Below, one piece after another: positions 18,572-26,600 of a stretch of DNA of 64,000 nucleotides. The stretch spans positions 372,001 through 436,000 of the forward strand of contig CALVEN010000001.1 in assembly GCA_944326585.1 (NCBI GenBank), in the 5' to 3' direction. The notes beneath the pieces are model-generated. The model worked only from the letters and a program-made list of their open reading frames with translations. It had not been told where the DNA came from and searched no databases. The position numbers and the translations under genes are program-made. Positions within the stretch are counted from its first letter, which is position 1, and every line of letters begins with the position of its first letter. This DNA is from Candidatus Gastranaerophilales bacterium (GTDB lineage: Bacteria > Cyanobacteriota > Vampirovibrionia > Gastranaerophilales > Gastranaerophilaceae).

Positions 18572-19694
18572 GAAAATTCTTTTCAATAGGAATAATAATA
18601 TTAAAAGTTGTGCCTTTCATAACTTCTGATTCTGCCCAGACAATTCCGTGCAGACGTCTTGCAAGAATATTCGCCGTGCCTAAGCTTATTGAACGGACAA
18701 TATTCTTTTTGTTTGTTTTGTCCAGTTGATTATATGGTTCAAATAGTCCGTCAAGTTCGGTTTCCTGTAAGCCTATGCCTGTATCGGTTATGCTTATCTG
18801 CATCAAGGAATTTTCTTTGAAATTTTCAAAAATTTTCATTCCTTTTATCATTTCAGAATCCGGATAGAAAATTCTGAATGAAATTGAGCCTGTATCCGTT
18901 AATTTTATTGATGTTTCAAAAAGATTTTGTATAATTGTTTTTAAGGTTTTTTCATCGGAAAATATTGCACGTTTTGCAACTTCTTCATAATCAAAGTTTA
19001 CGGTTAATCCTTTGTTTGATACAGCCAAATCGTTTGATCTGATTACATTTTGAATGGCGTTTATAATATCGAAAGTTTGAAAATCGTATTCGTACAAAGT
19101 TGATTCCGCATAGGAAAATTCAATAAGTTTATCCATAAAATTCAATAAATCATTTGAATTTTTGTTAATAATTCCGACGTATTTTTCTTGTTTTTCGGTA
19201 ATTTCTCCGCCCAAACCGTCAAGCAGTGCCTGAGAAAATCCTACGATAGACGTTATCGGAGATTTTATTTCGTTGGATAATTTAACGAGCATGGCATTTT
19301 TTTCTTTATTGAATTGGCTGGTTTGCTCCGCATTGCTTAAAACATTGGTCATAGCTGTTATGTCACGGATTGTAACAATGTAGCGGCTATGGCAGATTTT
19401 TGCATTTAATTCAATAAAAAATTCTTTTGCAGTCGGGGTAAAAGCGCCTGCAATAATCGGGGTTCTTGTTGCTATTGATTTCTCAATTTTTTCTCTGCCT
19501 TTGTCTACTAAATCATCAAAGTGATAACTTTTTAATAGTCTTTTCCCGCCTTCAAAAATTGTTGTTGCTTTATCGTTTACCCAGGATATTCTTCCGTCGG
19601 TTTCCACTATCAAAACAGCGTCCGGAAGGTTTTTTACAACTTTTTTAAAATTTAATCCATATAAAAAATCTCTAAATACATTACCTAAGTTCAT
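18564..19694 (-). CDS. PAS-domain histidine-kinase-like protein lacking the phosphoacceptor His
   Basis: A 376-residue cytoplasmic protein with a PAS domain (about residues 15-115), a HisKA-like dimerisation helix pair and an HATPase-like C-terminal domain. The H-box reads LSNEIKSPITSI, with Asn141 where the phosphorylated His belongs. The N-box (NLFETSIKLT) is changed, G1 is intact (DTGIGL) and the G2 glycines are largely lost (LGTANILARRLHG). Autophosphorylation is therefore unlikely; it may be a scaffold or act on another kinase. I prefer the ATG at 19694 because AAAGGAAC lies upstream, although 13 bases away. It overlaps the ABC ATPase gene, so it may tune sugar uptake. Confidence 0.75.
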   Translation of the reverse strand: MNLGNVFRDFLYGLNFKKVVKNLPDAVLIVETDGRISWVNDKATTIFEGGKRLLKSYHFDDLVDKGREKIEKSIATRTPIIAGAFTPTAKEFFIELNAKICHSRYIVTIRDITAMTNVLSNAEQTSQFNKEKNAMLVKLSNEIKSPITSIVGFSQALLDGLGGEITEKQEKYVGIINKNSNDLLNFMDKLIEFSYAESTLYEYDFQTFDIINAIQNVIRSNDLAVSNKGLTVNFDYEEVAKRAIFSDEKTLKTIIQNLFETSIKLTDTGSISFRIFYPDSEMIKGMKIFENFKENSLMQISITDTGIGLQETELDGLFEPYNQLDKTNKKNIVRSISLGTANILARRLHGIVWAESEVMKGTTFNIIIPIEKNFHE

Positions 19695-19887
19695 AATTTG
19701 CAATAGTTCCTTTATTATTATATAATTCATAATAGCATAAAAAAATATTACGAATATTTAATAATATAATTTATTAATTTTTGTAATTTTTTTTGACCAA
19801 AAGTAGCAAAAAAAATGTTTTGAGTGTTTTAGAATAAAAGATATGCGAGATTAAGAGTTAAAGGCTCAGAAACGGCAGGTGATAGTT

Positions 19888-20214
19888 ATGAGAGAAGTAA
19901 ATAACAATACATCAAATCCAAGCAGCGTTAATTTTCAAGGCATTCCGGCTGTTAAAAAGGATATAAACATGCCGTCGGATGTTATTCCCGTTGAATCTTC
20001 AGAAATAACGGATTTGGGTAAAATGCCGAGTGAAGTTATCGGTCGTTCTCAAGTGCCTAAAACCGCTGCGGAAAAAGATTTAAGTACTTTGTTTGAAAAT
20101 CCTGAAATAGTTAAAAAATCTCTTGAATTTTTTGAGCTTTGTGAAACATACGGCAAATCCCCGGTGGAAGCTGCAGAGTTAATGGGTGCATTTGCGGAAG
20201 AATTTTTCCTGTAA
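19888..20214 (+). CDS. Small unrecognised protein with VNFQG motif
   Basis: A 108-residue soluble protein. AGGTG lies 7 bases before the ATG at 19888; a GTG three codons earlier is less likely. Residues 1-60 are disordered and polar and contain SSVNFQGIPAVKK near residue 13. The C-terminal 40 residues form helices (FENPEIVKKSLEFFELCETYG). No family recognised. The N-terminal motif matches that of MalQ, the membrane proteins near 10 kb and the 5'-nucleotidase at 54 kb. Promoter not identified; it is convergent with aroQ, 1 base apart. Confidence 0.65.
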   Translation: MREVNNNTSNPSSVNFQGIPAVKKDINMPSDVIPVESSEITDLGKMPSEVIGRSQVPKTAAEKDLSTLFENPEIVKKSLEFFELCETYGKSPVEAAELMGAFAEEFFL

Positions 20215-20215
20215 A

Positions 20216-20665
20216 TTAATTTTCCGTTAAGTAATTTACAAGAGCTTTGAGACCTAATTTATAACTGTCGGTTTTAAAACCGGCTATTTGTCCTATGCAG
20301 ACGGGAGCTATAACAGAATCGTGTCTGAAATCTTCTCTTTTATAGATATTGGACATGTGGATTTCAACAACCGGCATGTCGGCTATTATAATCGCATCAC
20401 GGATAGCAATACTTGTATGCGTGTATGCGCCCGCATTCAATATTATTCCGTCAAAATGTTCTCTTGCCTGTTGAATCCTCTCAACAATAGCACCTTCCAT
20501 GTTGCTCTGAAAGGTTTCAATATCAATTCCCAGACCGAATGAAAAGGCATGAAGCTCCTTTTCAAGCTCTTTAAGTGTGGTGCTGCCGTATTGTTCAGGC
20601 TCTCTAAAACCCAGCATATTGAGGTTTACACCGTTAATTATTAAAATTCGCATGCTTTTTCTCAT
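20216..20665 (-). CDS. aroQ: 3-dehydroquinate dehydratase, type II
   Basis: Catalyses the third step of the shikimate pathway, dehydration of 3-dehydroquinate. The 149-residue size and motifs fit type II enzymes: INGVNLNMLGFREPEQYG near the N-terminus (with the catalytic Tyr), FQSNMEG, ILNAGAYTHTSIAIRDA and VEIHMSNIYKREDFRH with the catalytic His. I chose the ATG at 20665 because a TATAAT ends six bases upstream, giving a leaderless message. An internal ATG at 20653 would give a 145-residue version that starts at MRILIING. No other aro genes are adjacent. Confidence 0.94.
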   Translation of the reverse strand: MRKSMRILIINGVNLNMLGFREPEQYGSTTLKELEKELHAFSFGLGIDIETFQSNMEGAIVERIQQAREHFDGIILNAGAYTHTSIAIRDAIIIADMPVVEIHMSNIYKREDFRHDSVIAPVCIGQIAGFKTDSYKLGLKALVNYLTEN

Positions 20666-20671
20666 GCATAT

Positions 20672-20679
20672 ATTATAAT
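20672..20679. promoter_or_regulatory. Symmetric -10 region serving aroQ (minus) and a plus-strand transcript
   Basis: The sequence contains TATAAT on the minus strand (20672-20677) six bases from the aroQ ATG, and TATAAT on the plus strand (20674-20679) reading toward the putative small RNA. Clear -35 boxes are not visible. Confidence 0.5.
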
Positions 20680-20685
20680 ACAAAA

Positions 20686-20828
20686 TCAAGTAAATGTAAA
20701 GATTTATTAAATTTTATTCTACACATGTAACAAATTTGGCATGCTTGCATTATCATGCATGTACAACTATCCCCAAATCTCCTCCCAAGATTATTGTTCA
20801 AAGTCACAAAGATGTGACTTTTTTTTTT
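20686..20828 (+). ncRNA. Candidate small RNA with CU-rich anti-SD segment
   Basis: About 140 bases without a plausible ORF lie between the symmetric -10 box and a strong intrinsic terminator. A first hairpin can form around GCATGCTTGCATTATCATGC (20729-20762 region). It is followed by a single-stranded CU-rich part with TCTCCTCCCA (about 20778-20788), which is complementary to Shine-Dalgarno sequences. The terminator follows. This layout resembles SD-blocking small RNAs such as cyanobacterial Yfr1, but no homology is claimed. The start position is inferred. Confidence 0.4.
20801..20828 (+). terminator. Intrinsic terminator
   Basis: Stem AAGTCACA (20801-20808), loop AAGA, TGTGACTT (20813-20820), then a run of T (ten in a row counting the stem end). 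It ends the plus-strand transcript that starts beside aroQ. Confidence 0.8.
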
Positions 20829-20831
20829 GTG

Positions 20832-21285
20832 CTTGCGGTATGACAACCTGTTGTCATCTTGCACTGAGTCAGAACAACACCTTTGTCTATCTTTAAACGT
20901 CATACCGCACTGCCTGAGGCAGGACAATACACTTAACATTGGTCAAGTTTTACACGTCATCCCGCATTTTACAAAGCGAACCAAAATTTTTGTCATTCTG
21001 AACTTGTTTCAGCATCTCATCAACTTTTTGAGATCCTTCGGCTATCGCCTCAGGATGACCTGTAAAATTACACAGAGACCCCGAATGTTGTCGTGCCTCA
21101 GGCACCTCAGGATGACATGATACTTCCGTCATCCCGGACTTGTTCCGGGATCTTATTTTATCTATTAGATCCCGCAATAAATGCGGGATGACGTTTATAG
21201 TTTGTAGATTTATTTTTTCACAAAGATTTTTGTTTTTTTGAGATGCTGAAACCAGTTTAGCATGACAAGTAAAATTATTATCTGC
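20832..21285 (+). repeat. Block of dispersed palindromic repeats
   Basis: About 450 bases without a gene. Repeated units GTCATCCCGCATTT, GTCATTCTGAACTTG, GAGATCCTTCGGC, CTCAGGATGAC and GATCCCGCAATAAATGCGGGAT occur in both orientations. Short ORFs here read as peptides of the HPEAIAEGSQ type, which are artefacts of this repeat class. The stretch ends in TTGAGATGCTGAAACCAG, the sequence that also precedes cassette copies 1 and 3. Confidence 0.8.
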
Positions 21286-21360
21286 GGAGGTTAAGCTACT
21301 GCCCCCCCCCCCCTGAGTGAAAAGTAGTTATTATGCGTATTTGCGCCCATTTTAACCTCC
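21286..21360 (-). repeat. Micro-ORF cassette, copy 2 (75 bp, C12/G12 tract)
   Basis: Perfect 9-bp terminal inverted repeat GGAGGTTAA/TTAACCTCC. The plus strand has a run of 12 C bases (21302-21313). Nearly identical to copy 3 apart from tract length and a few substitutions. On the minus strand the stem would join the SD to the sequence covering the stop codon. Confidence 0.88.
21291..21350 (-). CDS. 19-residue micropeptide of repeat cassette copy 2
   Basis: GGAGG five bases before ATG; codes for MGANTHNNYFSLRGGGAVA and then TAA. The G12 tract supplies Arg-Gly-Gly-Gly and sets the frame of the last residues; one base more or less would change the C-terminus. Near-consensus promoter 31-59 bases upstream of the start. 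Function unknown; it could be a regulatory leader peptide or a carried-along feature of the repeat. Confidence 0.45.
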   Translation of the reverse strand: MGANTHNNYFSLRGGGAVA

Positions 21361-21380
21361 AATTAATCTGTTACTGTCTT

Positions 21381-21409
21381 ATTATAACAGATATCATGCA
21401 CAAGGGCAA
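21381..21409 (-). promoter_or_regulatory. Promoter for micro-ORF cassette copy 2
   Basis: On the minus strand TTGCCC (21404-21409), 17-base spacer and TATAAT (21381-21386). It would give a leader of about 25 bases before the micro-ORF. Confidence 0.6.
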
Positions 21410-21440
21410 GGAAAATTTAATTTATCAGGGCGAATTTAGA

Positions 21441-21692
21441 TTAATCCAATGAAATTTTAGAGGAAATTTCCGCGAGAATTCTTGCGACGTCGGCTCCGCC
21501 GATGCAGACTTCAAGGATTAAGGGGCTGTGGATAAGGACGGTTTCGCTGTATTCCATTGTGTCAACGTCGATTACGTCAAATTCCACAAAGTCGTCGCCG
21601 GCATAGGTAAGCTTTCCGTACTCTCCCCCTGTTGCCCATCTGATAAACATATATTGATTTTCAAACTCTTTTAATTTTTCTATTAAACGCAT
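21441..21692 (-). CDS. Small unrecognised protein (possibly Sm-like beta fold)
   Basis: An 83-residue acidic protein. ATG at 21692 is chosen because TAGGTG lies just upstream; a GTG two codons earlier falls inside that SD. The sequence alternates strands (YGKLTYAGDDFVEFDVID, YSETVLIHSPLILEV) and ends in a helix (GGADVARILAEISSKI). The strand pattern recalls small RNA-binding Sm-like barrels, but that is a weak impression. Lies upstream of micro-ORF cassette 2 on the same strand. Confidence 0.65.
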   Translation of the reverse strand: MRLIEKLKEFENQYMFIRWATGGEYGKLTYAGDDFVEFDVIDVDTMEYSETVLIHSPLILEVCIGGADVARILAEISSKISLD

Positions 21693-21758
21693 ATACACCT
21701 ACAAATATATATTAGTCATTTTTGTCTAAATGTCAATAAGCCAAATGTTAAAATTCGG

Positions 21759-22403
21759 TTAAATATTAAACTGTTTTCTAACGCCCTCTTCGTGGTAGAA
21801 ACCGCCGCCGCAGATGGTTTCTACAACCTTCAAAACAAATTCGCGCGGAGCGTCAAGCTGGTTTAAGTAAAACTCTCTGTTAGATAAATGTTTTATTTTC
21901 AAAATACTATTCTGATTGGTTTCTGCAGGAACAAATAAAGATGCAACTTCATGTTCAAGCAGTCTGCCCATTTCGTCGTCGTGATTTTTAACTCCCTGCA
22001 TAATTTCGTTGTAATTGCCTTTTATCGCCATAATACGGCCGGAGAAAAGGTGTTCGCCGTTTTCTCTGTATAAAGCTTGCGGCTGATAGTTGCAGCGGGT
22101 TGTAAAGCTTATTTTGTGCCACAAAATATTAATGATTGCGACTGATTTTTGGGAGTCTGTATCAACATAAATATTCTGGGTCGTTATTCCGCGGGAAGAA
22201 AACGCCTGTTTAAGGGTTTCCGATACTGCCTGAAGATTATCAATCATTCTTATAAAAATTTCGTTTGTATTAACCGTTGCATGCTGGTAGTCCAAAAACT
22301 GCTTGTACATGTGTGTTGATACAAGACCTACTCTCTCTTGAATAAGGGAGGACTTTCTTGCGGAAGTCTCAGAATTATCAAAATTTTCGAAATTATTTAG
22401 CAA
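21759..22403 (-). CDS. Unrecognised cytoplasmic protein, 214 residues
   Basis: Starts at a TTG with AAGGGA nine bases upstream; no closer ATG in frame gives a better site. No membrane segment or signal. An N-terminal helical half (residues 15-75, MYKQFLDYQHATVNTNEIFIRMIDNL) is followed by a mixed alpha/beta half with aromatic strands (SVAIINILWHKISFTTRCNY). The C-terminal GGGFYHEEGVRKQF is distinctive. I recognise no family. Separated by about 66 bases from the 83-residue protein downstream on the same strand, so the two could be cotranscribed. Confidence 0.7.
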   Translation of the reverse strand: MLNNFENFDNSETSARKSSLIQERVGLVSTHMYKQFLDYQHATVNTNEIFIRMIDNLQAVSETLKQAFSSRGITTQNIYVDTDSQKSVAIINILWHKISFTTRCNYQPQALYRENGEHLFSGRIMAIKGNYNEIMQGVKNHDDEMGRLLEHEVASLFVPAETNQNSILKIKHLSNREFYLNQLDAPREFVLKVVETICGGGFYHEEGVRKQFNI

Positions 22404-22510
22404 TACAGAATTCCCTTCTATAACCTATTTTAATAATAAACATGTTTTTATGTAAAGATTATAATATTTTTTTTTACAAATTGGAATACATGCAAGGATG
22501 TATTTATTTA

Positions 22511-23263
22511 TTATTTCAGGTCGGATTTTAATTTTGCAATTATGATTACGGGATTGTAAGTCAAGTGAGGCGTGTCATATTTTTCAAGGTATTTTTCGCA
22601 GAAATTTTTAACGTCTTTTATTGTCCAGATATTTGATGCAAGCGAATTTACGCCGGTATTTTTCATGTGGCTTAAAAGTGCCAGAGGGCTTTCAAAATTC
22701 ATAATTTGCGTGTATTCATCCGTGTGTAATATTTCAAACTCGGGCTCTAAAATCCGCATAATTTCATCTTTTGAAAGGTAATTAAGAGTTAATCCGGAGA
22801 TTTCTTTGAGTTCGCGGAAATTTTCTCTGCCGAAAGTTGAAAATGCCAGAATACCGTCATTATTAAGGAATTTTTTGCAGTAATTAATTGCCTCAGGCAG
22901 ATTGTAAAACCACTGGAACATTGCGTTTGATATTATTAAATCAGCTTTTACGGGAGGCTTAATTCTTGAGGCGCTGCCGTGTATGAAATTCGCGTCAGGT
23001 ATTATTTTTTGGACATAATTTTTTGATTTTTCCAGCAGGTCATTTGCATAAAATTTTTGAAAAATCAGGTAAGATTTTATTTGTTTTGTCAAAAGGCCTG
23101 TTCCTGCACCGAGTTCCAGAATTATAGGAAAATCCGTACGGATTTTGGCGGTTTCATTCATAAGCTTTTTGGCTAAATCCTTTTGTATAACAGCATTTTC
23201 GTCGTATTTGTCCAGACTTTTTTCAAATTGTTTTTTTATTGTTTTGCTATTTAAAATTTGCAT
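22511..23263 (-). CDS. bioC: Malonyl-ACP O-methyltransferase BioC
   Basis: Class I SAM methyltransferase that methylates malonyl-ACP so that fatty acid synthesis can build the pimeloyl moiety of biotin. The 250-residue protein has the BioC opening (TIKKQFEKSLDKYDENAVIQKDLA), SAM motif I ILELGAGTGLLT near residue 48, and SNAMFQWF near 110. The ATG overlaps the end of bioG by 13 bases. Together with bioG and bioF this forms a pimelate-entry biotin operon in the order bioF-bioG-bioC. Other bio genes are not in the window. Confidence 0.88.
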   Translation of the reverse strand: MQILNSKTIKKQFEKSLDKYDENAVIQKDLAKKLMNETAKIRTDFPIILELGAGTGLLTKQIKSYLIFQKFYANDLLEKSKNYVQKIIPDANFIHGSASRIKPPVKADLIISNAMFQWFYNLPEAINYCKKFLNNDGILAFSTFGRENFRELKEISGLTLNYLSKDEIMRILEPEFEILHTDEYTQIMNFESPLALLSHMKNTGVNSLASNIWTIKDVKNFCEKYLEKYDTPHLTYNPVIIIAKLKSDLK

Positions 23264-23901
23264 ATTTCGTCCCAGTATTCAAAATTATAGAACGGAAAAT
23301 GTCCGCAATCAAGAAGTTTTGCATTGTTTCCCCACATATTAATCTGATTTTTTGTCGGAATAATTTTGTCAAAATTGCCGACAATTGCAGTGTCGTAAAA
23401 ATGTCCGTCATATGAAATTTTTGCGTTTTTAATAAGTTTATCCAGTGCAATTAATTCATTTACGCGGTTTTCGATTGGTCTTTGAACCGGATTTTGCAGA
23501 TATTTTTTAAGTAATTTGGCATCCGAGAAAACATTTTCGTAAAATTTGCCACGGAGTCCTGTTTCTGCGTATTTTAAAGTAAGATTAAAAGTTTTTACGG
23601 GGATTCCGTAATCATTATCAATAGGGTAAGGTGTTCCGTTTACGGCAATTTTTTTGTTAAACTCTGGCAGCTTATCTTTTAAATAATACGCAATAAAAAC
23701 ACCCATAGACCAGGTTAAAAGGACTTTTTCGCTGTATTCGGCGGGTATTTCGGGCAGATTTAGATCGCTGTAATCATAAAGCATCAGAACGTCGAAGTCT
23801 TTTGTTTTCAGACATTTAAACGGCTGTCCGTCAAAGCTCCAGCCCCCGAAAAACACTATTAATTTGTCGTTATTTTGTTTGTTAAGCCAGTCAAATTGCA
23901 T
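23251..23901 (-). CDS. bioG: Pimeloyl-ACP methyl ester esterase BioG
   Basis: Removes the methyl ester from pimeloyl-ACP methyl ester, ending the BioC-started chain. The 216-residue alpha/beta hydrolase has the BioG pattern: FFGGWSFDGQPF near residue 17 (oxyanion region), nucleophile motif TWSMGV with Ser65, a late Asp and the C-terminal GHFPFYNF with the catalytic His. BioG replaces BioH in many gut and host-associated bacteria. Its start lies 43 bases inside bioF, a long overlap that implies tight translational coupling. A short GGA sits 10-12 bases upstream of the ATG. Confidence 0.87.
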   Translation of the reverse strand: MQFDWLNKQNNDKLIVFFGGWSFDGQPFKCLKTKDFDVLMLYDYSDLNLPEIPAEYSEKVLLTWSMGVFIAYYLKDKLPEFNKKIAVNGTPYPIDNDYGIPVKTFNLTLKYAETGLRGKFYENVFSDAKLLKKYLQNPVQRPIENRVNELIALDKLIKNAKISYDGHFYDTAIVGNFDKIIPTKNQINMWGNNAKLLDCGHFPFYNFEYWDEICKF

Positions 23902-24998
23902 AGTTTTTCCAAATCCTTTTCTGTAATTTCCGTTGTCAGTGAAAATCTTATTCTGGAGGTGCCTTCAGGTACTGTAGGCGGTCTTATCGGAAGTGTAAAA
24001 TAGCCGTTTTCATAGAGGATTTCGCACATTTCAACGGTTTTTTGATTGTCACCCAGAATATACGGAATGATATGGCTGGAACTCCCCATTTTTCTAACTA
24101 ATTCAAGCATATTATTTCTTTTTTCATAAGTGTTCGGCAGTTTATTTTCAATAATCCATTTTGTAAATGCGACATTTATCGGCGGAAGTGCGGTAGAGAA
24201 TATAAAAGAGCGGGATTTGTTGATCAAAAAATCAATGAGAGTTTTATCTCCGACGACAAACGCGCCCATTGACCCTATTGCTTTGCCGAAAGTTCCGATT
24301 AAAAGGTCTATATCGTCAATCACGCCTAAAGTTTCCGCAACGCCAAGTCCTTTTTCGCCGAAAACACCAAAAGCATGGGCTTCGTCAATAATCAGCATGC
24401 AGTTATATTTTTTCTTAAGTTCAATAATCCTTTTTAAATCAGCAATATCGCCGTCCATGCTGAAAACACTTTCCGTAATTATGATTGCATTTTTAAAGTT
24501 TTTACGTTCACGTGCAAGCAGAATTTCAAGGCTGTCCGTATTGTTATGCTGATAGCGGAAAAATTTACCTTTAGACAGCTGCATTCCGTCAATAATACTG
24601 GCATGGTTGAGTTTGTCCGAAAAAATCACGTCGTCTTTTTGTGCTATTGCACTTGAAATCCCGACATTTGCGTGGTATCCGCTGTTAAATAAAAGCGCAG
24701 TTTCTTTGTTGTATAAATTTGCCAGAAGGTTTTCCAGCTCCTTATAAACAGGCAGATTCCCCGTTAAAAGCCTTGCGGAAGCGCTTCCGAACGAATATTT
24801 GCCGCCGACTGTTTTCATAAATTCTTCCGTAATTCTTCTGTTATCGGCAAATCCGAGATAATTGTTTGACGAAAGATTTAGGAGCCTTTTTTCTCCGAAA
24901 TAAACGTATTTTTCATCTTTTTTTGAAAAATTTTTTATTGTGCGGAAATGAGAATGCTCCTCAAGTGTCTTTAAAATATCTGCGTAAGTTTCGTACAT
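23859..24998 (-). CDS. bioF: 8-amino-7-oxononanoate synthase BioF
   Basis: PLP-dependent condensation of pimeloyl-ACP with alanine, the first step of biotin ring assembly. In 379 residues it shows NLSSNNYLGF near 41, FGSASARLLTG near 70, IIDEAHAFGVFG near 204 and the PLP lysine in GTFGKAIGSMGA (Lys239). The start codon is preceded by TGATAAGAT ending six bases upstream and no SD, so the operon message is probably leaderless. The intrinsic terminator of lysS separates it from the upstream gene. Confidence 0.92.
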   Translation of the reverse strand: MYETYADILKTLEEHSHFRTIKNFSKKDEKYVYFGEKRLLNLSSNNYLGFADNRRITEEFMKTVGGKYSFGSASARLLTGNLPVYKELENLLANLYNKETALLFNSGYHANVGISSAIAQKDDVIFSDKLNHASIIDGMQLSKGKFFRYQHNNTDSLEILLARERKNFKNAIIITESVFSMDGDIADLKRIIELKKKYNCMLIIDEAHAFGVFGEKGLGVAETLGVIDDIDLLIGTFGKAIGSMGAFVVGDKTLIDFLINKSRSFIFSTALPPINVAFTKWIIENKLPNTYEKRNNMLELVRKMGSSSHIIPYILGDNQKTVEMCEILYENGYFTLPIRPPTVPEGTSRIRFSLTTEITEKDLEKLCNLTGLTNKITTN

Positions 24999-25010
24999 GA
25001 TTAAATCTTA

Positions 25011-25042
25011 TCATAAAAAAAGACGTCCCGAGGGACGTCTTT
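25011..25042 (-). terminator. Intrinsic terminator after lysS
   Basis: On the minus strand AAAGACGTCC, loop CTCG, GGACGTCTTT, then seven T bases. It begins at the lysS stop codon. The T run reaches close to the bioF -10 box. Confidence 0.88.
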
Positions 25043-26541
25043 TAGTTATCCTTTTTCTTTAATGTCGGGAATGCAATTACATCACGTATGGAAGGTGAGT
25101 TGGTTAAAAGCATTATCAGTCTGTCAATACCGATTCCCAATCCGCCCATAGGAGGCACGCCGTGTTCAAGTGCGCAGATGTAATCTTCGTCAATCGGCAT
25201 GGCTTCTTCATCACCTGCCGCTTTTGCCTGCATTTGAGCTTCAAATCTCATTCTCTGATCTATCGGATCCGTGAGTTCGGAAAATGCATTTGCAACTTCC
25301 CAGCCGTTAATTCTTGTTTCGAAACGCTCTGTCAGTCTGTCATTATCTCTGTGAACTTTTGCGAGCGGTGATATATCACGCGGATAATCAATTATGTGTA
25401 CCGGCTGAATTAAGCCCGGTTCGATTTTTTCTTCAAAAACTCTTTCCACAACCTGACCCCAGTTATCGCAGTCATCAGCATTTACATTGACTGATTTAGC
25501 TTTTGCTTTTGCATCTTCCACAGTAAATATTGTGTTAAAGTCAATGCCTGTAGCTTCTTTGATTGAGCCGAGCATGGTTTTTCTGTCCCATGGCGGTGTT
25601 AAGTCGATTTCATTATCGCCATACTGAATTTTCATTGTACCGAGAACATCTTTTGCAATTGAGGCTATAAGATTTTCAGTTAAAATCATCATTTCGTTAT
25701 AGTCAACGTATGCCTGATACAATTCCATCATAGTGAATTCAGGGTTATGGCGGGTGTCTATGCCTTCGTTTCTGAAGCTTCTGTTGATTTCAAAGATTTT
25801 TTCGGAAAGCCCGCCTACCATAAGTCTTTTCAGGTAAAGTTCAGGTGCAATTCTCAAATACATATCCATATCAAGAGTATTATGGTGTGTAATGAAAGGT
25901 CTTGCGTTAGCTCCGCCTGCCTGCGGGTGAAGCATAGGTGTTTCAACCTCTAAAAATCCTTGATTTGTCAGGTATTCTCTGATTTTTTGGATTATCAAAC
26001 TTCTTGTTCTGAATGTTTTTCTGACGTCTTCATTGATAATCATATCAACGTATCTTTGACGATATCTTGTTTCAACGTCAGTAAGCCCGTGGAATTTTTC
26101 AGGAAGCGGCAATAAGGATTTGGATAACAATTTAAGTTTTGTTGATTTGATTGATAATTCGCCTCGCGGAGTCCTTCTTATTGAACCGTAAAACCCTACG
26201 ATATCACCGATATCAAGAAGTTTTAAGATTTTCATCTGATCTTCGGAGAGATTTTCTTTATGTGAAAATACCTGAATTTTTCCGGATGAATCCATCAGGT
26301 CAATAAACATACCGGTGTTACGGATTGCCATAACACGTCCTGCAACTGCATAAAAATCTTCTGTTTCTTCGCCTGCGGGCAGGTCTTTGTATTTTTCCTG
26401 TAAATCTGCTGCATTAGCGTTTTTATCAAATACATAAGGATACGGATTTACGCCTTTATCAGCAAGGTCGGCGAGTTTTTGTATTCTTGTTTGTCTTATT
26501 TGTGCACCCGGAGATAGGGTTTCTTGAGTTTGTTGTGTCAT
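25042..26541 (-). CDS. lysS: Lysyl-tRNA synthetase, class II
   Basis: Charges tRNA-Lys. The 499-residue protein has an N-terminal OB-fold anticodon-binding domain (VAGRVMAIRNTGMFIDL near residue 66) and the class II catalytic core. Motif 2 is FRNEGIDTRHNPEFTMMELY near 262, and motif 3 GGLGIGIDRLIMLLTN lies near 472. Length is standard. AGAGG lies about 7 bases before the ATG. The gene stands alone between pilT and the biotin operon and ends in an intrinsic terminator. Confidence 0.97.
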   Translation of the reverse strand: MTQQTQETLSPGAQIRQTRIQKLADLADKGVNPYPYVFDKNANAADLQEKYKDLPAGEETEDFYAVAGRVMAIRNTGMFIDLMDSSGKIQVFSHKENLSEDQMKILKLLDIGDIVGFYGSIRRTPRGELSIKSTKLKLLSKSLLPLPEKFHGLTDVETRYRQRYVDMIINEDVRKTFRTRSLIIQKIREYLTNQGFLEVETPMLHPQAGGANARPFITHHNTLDMDMYLRIAPELYLKRLMVGGLSEKIFEINRSFRNEGIDTRHNPEFTMMELYQAYVDYNEMMILTENLIASIAKDVLGTMKIQYGDNEIDLTPPWDRKTMLGSIKEATGIDFNTIFTVEDAKAKAKSVNVNADDCDNWGQVVERVFEEKIEPGLIQPVHIIDYPRDISPLAKVHRDNDRLTERFETRINGWEVANAFSELTDPIDQRMRFEAQMQAKAAGDEEAMPIDEDYICALEHGVPPMGGLGIGIDRLIMLLTNSPSIRDVIAFPTLKKKDN

Positions 26542-26600
26542 AGTTTACCTCTTAATTATCTAATCTTATAATTAGATTTTAACACAAACAAACCGTAATT

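Noticed and set aside
20673-21177. Overlapping short ORFs on both strands in the repeat block (products with HPEAIAEGSQ-like strings)
   Set aside because: They are translations of dispersed palindromic repeats. The same strings arise wherever this repeat class occurs, and none has an SD.
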